NCBI GenBank assembly: GCA_032718475.1
Contig: JAUCBJ010003424.1
Span: forward strand, 55,353 to 119,352
Direction: 5' to 3'
DNA length: 64,000 bases
From: Nemertoderma westbladi
Lineage: Eukaryota; Xenacoelomorpha; Nemertodermatida; Nemertodermatidae
The position numbers and the translations under genes are program-made. Below are positions 8,084 through 17,400 of this stretch, in pieces (position 1 is the first letter of the stretch; each line of letters starts with the position of its first letter). The notes under the pieces were generated by a model, which had not been told where the DNA came from, did no database searches, and saw nothing but the letters and a program-made list of their open reading frames with translations.

Positions 8084-11000
8084 ATGGAGAAAGGGATACA
8101 AGGAGAGCCGAGATGGGGATATGATATCCAAGAAGAGGCAGCAGCGCCATTCGAAAGATTTGGAGCCAAGGATTACACTATATTTGGTATAAAAGAATTA
8201 TCGGAAAGTACAGCGAAACTCGCGAGAACTAAATATGACTCGAATGTATTAAAGAGAAGGCAAAACGCATTAAACGAAAGAATCGAAAGTTTGCGCCAAA
8301 CCTTCAACGAACTTTACCCGTACGATGCTTTGTGTGATACGGGAGACATTAGCGAAGACCCCGATACTGAAATTAGTCGTTTGTATCATACCATGCAATA
8401 CCTAAAGGCGCACGAACCTATGCCCGCGGTACGCGATGAATTCGATGGAATGCATCTTTACAGACGAACTCGAGGGGACGATAGAGAAACCAAGGAAGCA
8501 TTTTCAGTTTATAAACTTTATTATCAATGCGGTTCTTGTATGCGCGAACAACGAAATGCGATTCCGATGCGTTTGAATAAGGAAAATCCCGAACCGATAT
8601 TGGCGAGGTGTTCGAATCATCAACAACTACGCTACCAGGAAGGAGGGTATCCTTTATCGAATCCATATCATTCATTTGCTATGACCGGACCAAAGGCGGG
8701 AGAAACTGTCATTTACCCACCTAAGGTTGTTGAACCCGATGTATTTGAACTTACGCTGGACGAGGCGAATCAGTCAACCCGCGAAAAGAAAGAAGCTCTT
8801 AGCCTATACAGAGCCTACAAGGCTTTCGAGAAAGGTGAGATGGAAGAATGGGGTGGAAGACTCGCGAGCCTACCTTGCCATTGGACGTCACACGATCAAA
8901 CTTCAGCTAAGGAGATGACACCGGAAGTTTTCGAGAGCATAAACTTTGCTCAAAACGTTATTCAGAGATTACAGATTGCATCCCCGGAGAGGCCAAGAGA
9001 AATGCAACCGTATAGTACTTCAACTATGAAACCATTGAGTACGACACTCAATTTCCCTATTAGTATACCAGTCCGACAGGATACGACGTACGAAATACCC
9101 ATCGTGGATCATCCAGAAATCATTTCAAACTTGGAGTTTCTTCCTGCAGTTGTTTTCAGCGATATGAGTAAGATATATGATTTACGTAGACATATTACTC
9201 AAAAGGTCGTGAACAACGTTCCACCTCATATTCAAGATTTCAAGGAACTGGATAGAGCTGGTGCCGACATAGCTCCAAGTAATCTGAAAGGATATCTAAC
9301 CAAGACGATTCGTTTATGGATTGGAACCGGAACCTTCGAGTCGGATACAGATATTGCCGCAGATTGGCGAGGTAAGGTTATTCGTTTCGATGAGGATAAG
9401 GATATAGAGAAGATTTGGCAACCTTCGGAAGAATTGTTGGATGAATGGACTAGGACGTTTAGATCGTTTCAGGAAAACGGTTATATGTTTTACGATAACG
9501 AGGGCGGCAGTCATCAGCAGAGTTTGACTTCTAAGACTATACAGATTAGAGCGGCGGACGGAGTCCTGCACGTTTTCAGTAGACAGAGGAGCGACAAACG
9601 AATGCCGATACCTCCAGCGAATACAAAGCGACACCATCTTATCACCGATATAGTAAAGAAGATGGACCAAGCTTGTAATATTGACGCTAGAATGTTACCG
9701 AAGATGGTAAGAAACATGATTTTAGATAAAACTGTTGTAAAGGTTGGATCAGGAGTAAGGGAGGATTTAATTAGCGACTTCGCCGGCATGACGGACAGCG
9801 ATGACCGACTACCGACACCATACGTCGACACTCGACCTCTTATTCTGTGGTCTATAGAACAGGGATATTTTCGTGAGTATAATACTCAGAAGACTGGAAC
9901 TGGATACATTTCCTACCTGCTATTCAATTGGGATTATAAGGAAGGTAAAAGGAACAAGTATATTGAAACTTATGGAGAAGGTGATACTCCAGATATGAGT
10001 GAGTTTGAATCACAGCTTAAATGGAGAGGATGCGTGTATTGGGCTATTACGTCACCTCCAAGAGCGGTCTTACAATATTATTTAGCGATAGAGTCGTCAG
10101 TGAATGTTTGCCTAATCGCCGACATTGTGTCTCGGACTCTCAAAAGACATCCACTTTGTCTCGGAGAAGATCATACGTTCTACATGGAAGGGAGAATTCG
10201 TACCGACGTGTTTAGACGATTCCTTGAACCCTTCTACAACTCCGACGCTCAGTGTAATGCCTTTACTCGAGCAGGATTTAGTATATTTCGAGACGTGTAT
10301 CTTCGCTGTGCGGGATCTCTTATCGAAAGACCATCTATGTTTACATTGTTACCCTATGAAGGAGAACGTATCGTGGAGATTACGGATGAATCACGGCAGA
10401 CGCGCGCGCCTATCGGTCACCTTGGTGATGAATTCGAAGTAACTACTACGATCGCCGACGATCCTTTAGAGGAACTTCTTGAGATAGAAAGGAACCTCCC
10501 GAAGAAATCTCAGACGGAGATTCGACAACTTGAAGCAACAGATGCTATAGTTTGTATACAACCTTCAGAGACCTACCAACCCATAGACCCAGATGATTAC
10601 GATTATAGTATGGGAGGAAGCGCTCGACCGATTGGAGATCTTATATACGAACGAGTGTGGTACCCTGCTAATACGATGTGTAGTAAATGTGGCGTCGCTG
10701 GACATCATATGGCAAAGTGCAGTGGAAAGCACATTACTACGACTCAGCTAATCTGTGGATGGTGTGGGGATCAAGGGTCTCATACCTTTTATACTTGCTG
10801 GAGATTTATGGCTCAATGTACTTACTGCAATATAAAGGGACATCGAGCATCTGAATGCCAACTAAGAGACATACCTTATGAACACGAATCTGTAAAACTC
10901 GTGAGGAAATTATTTGATGAGTGGGAAGATTTAGCCGACGAACATGTATCGGCACAGAGAAGACGGTTTCCGATGAGAGCGCATCTCGGATTTTGGGCGG

Positions 11001-11809
11001 TAAACCCTCAGACGATGATGTCGGAAGGATATATCTCCGCTATGCCCCAATATGACGAACTTATCGAGGTTGTTGATATTTTGCCCCACGACAGCGGATT
11101 CCGAGTGGTGCGCGAGTATCTGTTACAAATTCACCCGGATAACAAAAACACATGGAATTTTCAGAAAGTCGTTAATCGGATTACGTATGGTGAATTCGAT
11201 CGTTTCCGAACTGAAAAGCGGAACAAGGGAGCTTGGTTAACCGTCGCATGGGCGTACCGAGCTGCGTTTTACCACAAACGTATACGAGCAAGCGTATTCG
11301 AGGAAGAGGAGGTCCTAGAGGCGACGAATATACCAGCCACTCCGGTTGCGCCGTCTGCACGTCACCCTCGGGAGGACGGGCAGGGTAGGATCATACGGGT
11401 CCAGAAGGTGGGCCAACAATTGAAGAAAATTATTAATGTAGAAGAACGCAAGGGAGTTGAGCCGACTATTCGAGTTACTCGGGATACGGTATCACTTCCA
11501 AGAGAACCGGTAGGAGGATCGGGACATACACCAGCTGATCAACAGGGGGCGCAAGCTACTCTTGGGTCTGCGTCGTCCACTTCTCGCGCGTTCCCAGACG
11601 TTCTACCAACTGTAGTGACGACTGATCGGTCACGAGGAATCGGTCGAGGTTTTGGGATGCCAAATAGACGAATTTGCGAGGAAATAGTCGCACCGTCTCT
11701 CAACGTCCCAAGTAAACCAGTGACTCGCCCCACAAGTCCCATATCGCGAGCAAAGTCACCTGTGCGCAGTTTTCGAGGACGCGGCAGGGCTCGATCCACT
11801 AAGCGATAA
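8084..11809 (+). CDS. ORF2: DEDDy-type 3'-5' exonuclease-like protein with three zinc knuckles
   Basis: An intact 1241-residue ORF starting at ATG 8084. Seen: a possible zinc site C149-x2-C152-x23-C176-x2-H179; an RNase D/WRN-like exonuclease region at about 460-690 with motif I YDNEG (D471, E473) followed by TIQIRAADGVLHVF, motif II VKVGSGVREDL (K553, D561), YVDTRPL (D582), and motif III YLAIESS, where Y666-x3-E670 replaces the usual Y-x3-D; then zinc knuckles at about 866-879 (CSKCGVAGHHMAKC), 891-905 (one residue longer) and 912-925; and a basic Arg/Gly-rich tail. Family knowledge: such exonucleases remove 3' nucleotides from RNA or single-stranded DNA with two metal ions. Inference: it belongs to the BEL/Pao element, since it follows pol on the same strand, shares the recurring motif (8855-8874, read GRLASLP) and precedes a polypurine tract. 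It could act on element RNA or cDNA, or be a binding protein if the Glu change abolishes catalysis. A gag-like separate element is the alternative. Confidence 0.7.
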   Translation: MEKGIQGEPRWGYDIQEEAAAPFERFGAKDYTIFGIKELSESTAKLARTKYDSNVLKRRQNALNERIESLRQTFNELYPYDALCDTGDISEDPDTEISRLYHTMQYLKAHEPMPAVRDEFDGMHLYRRTRGDDRETKEAFSVYKLYYQCGSCMREQRNAIPMRLNKENPEPILARCSNHQQLRYQEGGYPLSNPYHSFAMTGPKAGETVIYPPKVVEPDVFELTLDEANQSTREKKEALSLYRAYKAFEKGEMEEWGGRLASLPCHWTSHDQTSAKEMTPEVFESINFAQNVIQRLQIASPERPREMQPYSTSTMKPLSTTLNFPISIPVRQDTTYEIPIVDHPEIISNLEFLPAVVFSDMSKIYDLRRHITQKVVNNVPPHIQDFKELDRAGADIAPSNLKGYLTKTIRLWIGTGTFESDTDIAADWRGKVIRFDEDKDIEKIWQPSEELLDEWTRTFRSFQENGYMFYDNEGGSHQQSLTSKTIQIRAADGVLHVFSRQRSDKRMPIPPANTKRHHLITDIVKKMDQACNIDARMLPKMVRNMILDKTVVKVGSGVREDLISDFAGMTDSDDRLPTPYVDTRPLILWSIEQGYFREYNTQKTGTGYISYLLFNWDYKEGKRNKYIETYGEGDTPDMSEFESQLKWRGCVYWAITSPPRAVLQYYLAIESSVNVCLIADIVSRTLKRHPLCLGEDHTFYMEGRIRTDVFRRFLEPFYNSDAQCNAFTRAGFSIFRDVYLRCAGSLIERPSMFTLLPYEGERIVEITDESRQTRAPIGHLGDEFEVTTTIADDPLEELLEIERNLPKKSQTEIRQLEATDAIVCIQPSETYQPIDPDDYDYSMGGSARPIGDLIYERVWYPANTMCSKCGVAGHHMAKCSGKHITTTQLICGWCGDQGSHTFYTCWRFMAQCTYCNIKGHRASECQLRDIPYEHESVKLVRKLFDEWEDLADEHVSAQRRRFPMRAHLGFWAVNPQTMMSEGYISAMPQYDELIEVVDILPHDSGFRVVREYLLQIHPDNKNTWNFQKVVNRITYGEFDRFRTEKRNKGAWLTVAWAYRAAFYHKRIRASVFEEEEVLEATNIPATPVAPSARHPREDGQGRIIRVQKVGQQLKKIINVEERKGVEPTIRVTRDTVSLPREPVGGSGHTPADQQGAQATLGSASSTSRAFPDVLPTVVTTDRSRGIGRGFGMPNRRICEEIVAPSLNVPSKPVTRPTSPISRAKSPVRSFRGRGRARSTKR
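8855..8874 (+). repeat. Recurring motif copy inside ORF2
   Basis: GGAAGACTCGCGAGCCTACC, differing from the gag-repeat copies (396-415) at two positions. In ORF2 it reads GRLASLP. Confidence 0.75.
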
Positions 11810-11824
11810 AAGGGAGGGCAAGGG
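11808..11824 (+). promoter_or_regulatory. Candidate polypurine tract
   Basis: AAAAGGGAGGGCAAGGG, 16 of 17 purines, overlaps the stop codon of ORF2 and is followed at once by TGGACGG. LTR retrotransposons prime plus-strand DNA at such a tract just before a 3' LTR that starts with TG. Proof needs the 5' LTR, which lies outside the window. Confidence 0.45.
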
Positions 11825-11829
11825 TGGAC

Positions 11830-11850
11830 GGAAGACTCGTGGGCCTTTCT
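11830..11850 (+). repeat. Recurring motif copy after ORF2
   Basis: GGAAGACTCGTGGGCCTTTCT, two changes from the copy at 12260. Both copies are preceded by GTRGAY and followed by TAT, so these two share more flank than the others. Confidence 0.7.
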
Positions 11851-11914
11851 TATGATTTGTGATTTATTTTGAATTATATGTTTTATATTTAGAAAATTTA
11901 GTAAAACTTATATT

Positions 11915-12250
11915 TATATTTGTGTTTATTCCGAACTTATGCAATTTGTATTGTTCCGAATTTATGAAATTTAGAAATAAGAACTTATATTTTGTAAACT
12001 TATATTTAGTAAAACTTATATTTTATATTTGTGATTATTCCGAACTTATGCAATTTATATTATTCCGAACTTATGCAATTTATATTGTTCCGAATATTAT
12101 GCAATCTATATTTTATAAGCAAAAGTTTTATAGTTAGAAAGTTTTGTGCTTAGAAAGACTCATATTTGTAATTATTCCAAACTTATGCAATCTACATTTA
12201 GGTACGAAAGTATTTGTAATTACTTGAATTTATGCAATATTTGAGATGCA
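11915..12250 (+). repeat. Short degenerate AT-rich repeats
   Basis: Words such as TTCCGAACTTATGCAATTTA recur at about 11928, 12028, 12062 and 12086 (the last diverged), with shorter relatives (ACTTGAATTTATGCAATATT) at about 12223 and 12310. No coding potential is evident. The short ORF here is made of these repeats. Confidence 0.7.
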
Positions 12251-12259
12251 ATAGTAGAT

Positions 12260-12280
12260 GGAAGACTCGCGAGCCTTTCT
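12260..12280 (+). repeat. Recurring motif copy in 3' region
   Basis: GGAAGACTCGCGAGCCTTTCT, one change from the copies at 5221 and 7711. It lies in non-coding AT-rich DNA, where a GC-rich word of this length stands out. Confidence 0.75.
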
Positions 12281-12683
12281 TATTGTTTTCATTTATTTGT
12301 ATTTGTAATTGTTTGAATTTATGCAATATTGAGATGCAATAGATTTATATTGGTGAATTTAATTTAGATTTATATTGTACTTACTTAGTAAAGCCTTAAA
12401 TACGTAAAGTTTGAATTTGTAATTATTTTGTATCGAATCATTATGTAGAAAGGAAGTATTGTTCGAAATTTAATTGTAAATATGTAAGTACGCCCTAAGT
12501 ATTCTATAGTTTGATTGATTATTGGTGAAAACCGTATATTTTATGCACGATAATATCCTGTTTTCATGGAGCGGTATAGAATTATATTCCCTAAATGCCG
12601 TGGATTTTCAAAATTTTATTTTATTCGAATTAACTTTGTAAAGATTGCTTTGAGTTCTCATTCGTATTGGTTCTATCTATTGT

Positions 12684-12788
12684 GCACCTATCGGTCAAGT
12701 GGTTCAGTAGCTCAGTCGGTAGAGCGTTGGAAATTATATGTGTAGTAGGTATCGAGTTCGAATCCTAGTAAGTGCGAATTATTTTTTG
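12684..12788 (+). ncRNA. tRNA-like sequence with pol III boxes and T-run
   Basis: TAGCTCAGTCGGTAGAG (from 12708) matches the A box, and GAGTTCGAATCC (from 12754) the B box. Flanking GCACCTA (12684) and TAAGTGC (to 12775) could pair as an acceptor stem with one mismatch. The T-arm stem is poor and there is extra sequence before the D arm, so it is not a functional tRNA. A TTTTTT run at 12783-12788 could end pol III transcription. It is probably a tRNA pseudogene or SINE head inside the retroelement 3' region. Confidence 0.55.
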
Positions 12789-12983
12789 TGCAGAATTTCA
12801 ACTCATTTAAATTAACCGCTACAAATTAATTGCATTTGTCTGTACCAATGAGACTGTAGTTATTTGATTGTAACCAATGTCGTGCAAGTTATATATTAGC
12901 TGGACCAATAGCTATCTTTAAAACCTTGTTAGAACCCATAGAACAATCGAGAATTTTCTCGATTGATTGCGGCACAAATTTGG

Positions 12984-12992
12984 TATATAAAG
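12984..12992 (+). promoter_or_regulatory. TATA box
   Basis: TATATAAAG, a full consensus match, about 120 nt before an AATAAA signal. The pair gives the strongest promoter/terminator signature in the window and is why an LTR is proposed here. Confidence 0.5.
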
Positions 12993-13102
12993 GTGCGATT
13001 CGTTCATTAGTTATCAATCACATTCTATCTATCATTCAATCAATCTCTCTGTCGTGCTTAGTTTATTCTCAGATTACATTGTATTATAATTGTGTCTTCT
13101 GT

Positions 13103-13108
13103 AATAAA
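13103..13108 (+). terminator. Polyadenylation signal AATAAA
   Basis: AATAAA followed by a T-rich stretch (CTCAGCTTTTCTATCTGTTTT). Spacing from the TATA box fits an LTR R region. Confidence 0.45.
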
Positions 13109-13190
13109 GTCAGAATATTCTCTCAGCTTTTCTATCTGTTTTACTATGAATTCACTACGGTGAACAAACTCAGGGACAGGATGGCCGGCT

Positions 13191-14460
13191 AGAGATCGGG
13201 CCGCAGCAATGAACGGGAACATCACGGGAATGTAGACGAGAGACAACCCGCAATACCATTTAGAGTTATTCGCCCATCGCCTGAAAGGTTAGACAGCGTT
13301 CGATCCTTGCTACCTAAGTATAAGACCAAAAGATCAAAAGGTAGACGTAGTGACACGCTGTAAGCCCAAAATTACATCATAGGGACTGTACTGTCTTGAT
13401 TCAGGAAAACCCACAGTAGACCTTCACTTTCCTACGGGGGGGGAGGGAGAGAGAGCAGATACTAGTACGCAGATAGGACGTAGGCACACCGGTACAAGGC
13501 ATACACATTGGTTAGGGTGCAGCAAACTGTACGCTTAACTCTTGCTAAGTACAGGTGTGTGTGCGACTATTTGCAGTACGACAGTGTCCATTACATCAGA
13601 ACTTGTAGGCTAGGGGGGTTGCTGTGTTTTCACCTGAATTGGGATTGTACCGTTCAGGCGGTAGGGCAGTTTACGCTAGGCGCAAATAAATTGAGGCTAT
13701 CAGGGATACTAACATCTACCGTGTCCCCGCCAACGCCCTAATAGGAAGTTACCCGGACTACCTGGGTGACTAAAATTCTAGATAGGAGCCAGGATAGCTA
13801 TACGTACGGGTACCCGTACGCCTACAGTAGTAAACTAACACATCTCTTCTTAGTATCAGGGACCTGGTACCTAAAATTGCCGAATTCTGGGCGTAGTATT
13901 AACCTTATGCCTGAATTTGAGTCCTGGAAATACGCAAGAGGGGAAGGAACCTTATCATTCGTGAGTATTGGACCTACAAGTTACAAAATTAGAATATTCG
14001 TAAATGCACACCGTACCCAGTAATTATATATGTGAAGGAGCAAAACTGTTTTGACCGTTCAGAATTAACACACGCGCGTTAGAAATTATTTACACCTCGA
14101 AATATATAAAATTAACTTTGTCCGTACTGTGCTTTGCCCGCTAGTTAGACATCTCCAAATCTCTGCCTGTACCTAGCTAGCGTCTCTTTGCCCAACCATA
14201 TAAATCACACCGCGGCAAAGTATACGAGCCCCTTAGTCCGTCAGTGAGTCAGCCTGATTTTAGGATTCGCTGCGCGGGATTTGTTTTATCGAAGTTTGTC
14301 TGCTCGTAGACTGTTTTCTGCCTCACCGGTTATAAGAGATCGATACTGCAATATATTCGTTTACTTAGAGTTTACTGTTTTGGTGAGAAGGTCGGATTTA
14401 TGATTTGATTTACAAACTTTACAGTAGGATATTGCAGGTATTGTTACCGTCTCTTCCAAT
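13191..14460. other. Unassigned sequence
   Basis: No convincing gene or element boundary. Two short ORFs (13508-13741 and 13766-14023) have no recognisable domain. A TATA-like ATATAAAT lies at 14198-14205, about 260 bp before the 66-bp satellite; the intervening sequence looks like promoter or untranslated leader, possibly of another LTR element, but nothing downstream supports that. Confidence 0.3.
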
Positions 14461-17400
14461 ATAGAGACTATCAAATCAAATAAATCGACATATTCTCACT
14501 AGGACTACCTCGACACAATCCTCTACATGGATACCATCAAATCAAATAAATCGCCATATTCTCACTAGGACTACCTCGACACAATCCTCTACATGGAGAC
14601 TATCAAATCAAATAAATCGACATATTCTCACTAGGACTACCTCGATACAATCCTCTACATGAGACTATCAAATCAAATAAATCGACATATTCTCACTAGG
14701 ACTACCTCGACACAATCCTCTACATGGAGACTATCAAATCAAATAAATCGACATATTCTCACTAGGACTACCTCGACACAATCTACATGGAGACTATCAA
14801 ATTAAATAAATCGACATATTCTCCCTAGGACTACCTCGACACAATCCTCTACATGGAGACTATCAAATAAAATAAATCGACATATTCTCACTAGGACTAC
14901 CTCGACACAATCCTCTACATGGAGACTATCAAATCAAATAAATCGACATATTCTCACTAGGACTACCTCGACACAATCCTCTACATAGAGACTATCAAAT
15001 CAAAGAAATCGACATATTCTCACTAGGACTACCTCGACACAATCCTCTACATGGAGACTATCAAATCAAATAAATCGACATATTCTCACTAGGACTACCT
15101 CGACACAATCCTCCACATGGAGACTATCAAATCAAATAAATCGACATATTCTCACTAGGACTACCTCGACACAATCTACATGGAGACTATCAAATCAAAT
15201 AAATCGACATATTCTCCCTAGGACTACCTCGACACAATCCTCTACATGGAGACTATCAAATAAAATAAATCGACATATTCTCACTAGGACTACCTCGACA
15301 CAATCCTCCACATGGAGACTATCAAATAAAATAAATCGACATATTCTCACTAGGACTACCTCGACACAATCCTCCACATGGAGACTATCAAATCAAATAA
15401 ATCGACATATTCTCACTAGGACTACCTCGACACAATCCTCCACATGGAGACTATCAAATCAAATAAATCGACATATTCTCACTAGGACTATATCGACACA
15501 ATCTACATGGAGACTATCAAATCAAATAAATCGACATATTCTCCCTAGGACTACCTCGACACAATCCTCTACATGGAGACTATCAAATAAAATAAATCGA
15601 CATATTCTCACTAGGACTACCTCGACACAATCCTCTACATGGAGACTATCAAATCAAATAAATCGACATATTCTCACTAGGACTACCTCGACACAATCCT
15701 CTACATAGAGACTATCAAATCAAAGAAATCGACATATTCTCACTAGGACTACCTCGACACAATCCTCTACATGGAGACTATCAAATCAAATAAATCGACA
15801 TATTCTCACTAGGACTACCTCGACACAATCCTCTACATGGAGACTATCAAATCAAATAAATCGACATATTCTCCCTAGGACTACCTCGACACAATCCTCT
15901 ACATGGAGACTATCAAATAAAATAAATCGACATATTCTCACTAGGACTACCTCGACACAATCCTCTACATGGAGACTATCAAATCAAATAAATCGACATA
16001 TTCTCACTAGGACTACCTCGACACAATCCTCTACATAGAGACTATCAAATCAAAGAAATCGACATATTCTCACTAGGACTACCTCGACACAATCCTCTAC
16101 ATGGAGACTATCAAATCAAATAAATCGACATATTCTCACTAGGACTACCTCGACACAATCCTCCACATGGAGACTATCAAATCAAATAAATCGACATATT
16201 CTCACTAGGACTACCTCGACACAATCCTCTACATGGAGACTATCAAATCAAAGAAATCGACATATTCTCACTAGGACTACCTCGACACAATCCTCTACAT
16301 GGAGACTATCAAATCAATTAAATCGACATATTCTCACTAGGACTACCTCGACACAATCCTCTACATAGAGACTATCAAATCAAATAAATCGACATATTCT
16401 CACTAGGACTACCTCGACACAATCCTCTACATGGATACCATCAAATCAAATAAATCGACATATTCTCACTAGGACTACCTCGACACAATCCTCTACATGG
16501 AGACTATCAACTCAAATAAATCGACATATTCTCACTAGGGCTACCTCGACACAATCCTCTACATGGAGACTATCAACTCAAAAAAATCGACATATTCTCA
16601 CTAGGACTACCTCGAAGCAATCCTCTACATATGAGACTATCAAATCAAATAAATCGATATATTCTCACTAGGACTACCTCGACACGATCCTCTACATGGA
16701 GACTATCGAATCAAAGAAATCGACATATTCTCACTAGGACTACCTCGATACAATCCTCTACATGAGACTATCAAATAAAATAAATCGAAATATTCTCACT
16801 AGGACTACCTCGACACAATCCTCTACATGGAGACTATCAAATAAAATAAATCGACACATTCTCACTAGGACTACCTCGACACAATCCTATACATGGAGAC
16901 TATCAAATCAAATAAATCGACACATTCTCACTAGGACTACCTCGACACAATCCTATACATGGAGACTATCAAATCAATTAAATCGACATATTCTCACTAG
17001 GACTACCTAGACACGATCCTCTACATGGAGACTATCAAATCAAATAAATCGACATATTCTCACTAGGACTACCTCGACACAATCCTCTACATGGAGACTA
17101 TCAAATCAAATAAATCGACATATTCTCACTAGGACTACCTCGACACAATCCTCTACATGGAGACTATCAACTCCAATAAATCGACATATTCTCACTAGGG
17201 CTACCTCGACACAATCCTCTACATGGAGACTATCAACTCAAAGAAATCGACCTATTCTCACTAGGACTACCTCGAAGCAATCCTCTACATATGAGACTAT
17301 CAAATCAAATAAATCGATATATTCTCACTAGGACTACCTCGACACGATCCTCTACATGGAGACTATCAAATCAAAGAAATCGACATATTCTCACTAGGAC

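Larger units (their letters stand above)
11825..13190 (+). mobile_element. Candidate 3' LTR / 3' region of the BEL/Pao element
   Basis: The segment after the polypurine tract begins with TG, is AT-rich, and has the order expected of an LTR: TATATAAAG at 12984-12992, then AATAAA at 13103-13108 about 120 nt downstream, so TATA, cap site and polyadenylation would lie in U3-R order. It carries two copies of the recurring motif (11830-11850, 12260-12280). The right end near 13190 is a guess, since the matching 5' LTR is not in the window. It could instead be a shorter LTR beginning near 12790, or a mix of elements. Confidence 0.35.

Noticed and set aside
8084-11809. ORF2 as an env-type glycoprotein
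   Set aside because: No signal peptide, no transmembrane segment, and nucleic-acid-binding zinc knuckles instead.
11859-12137. 92-aa ORF after ORF2
   Set aside because: Composition is that of AT-rich tandem repeats; no domain.
12701-12775. Functional tRNA gene
   Set aside because: A and B boxes are present, but the T-arm stem and the region before the D arm do not fold well.
13508-14023. Two short ORFs (77 and 85 aa)
   Set aside because: No recognisable motif; length expected by chance.
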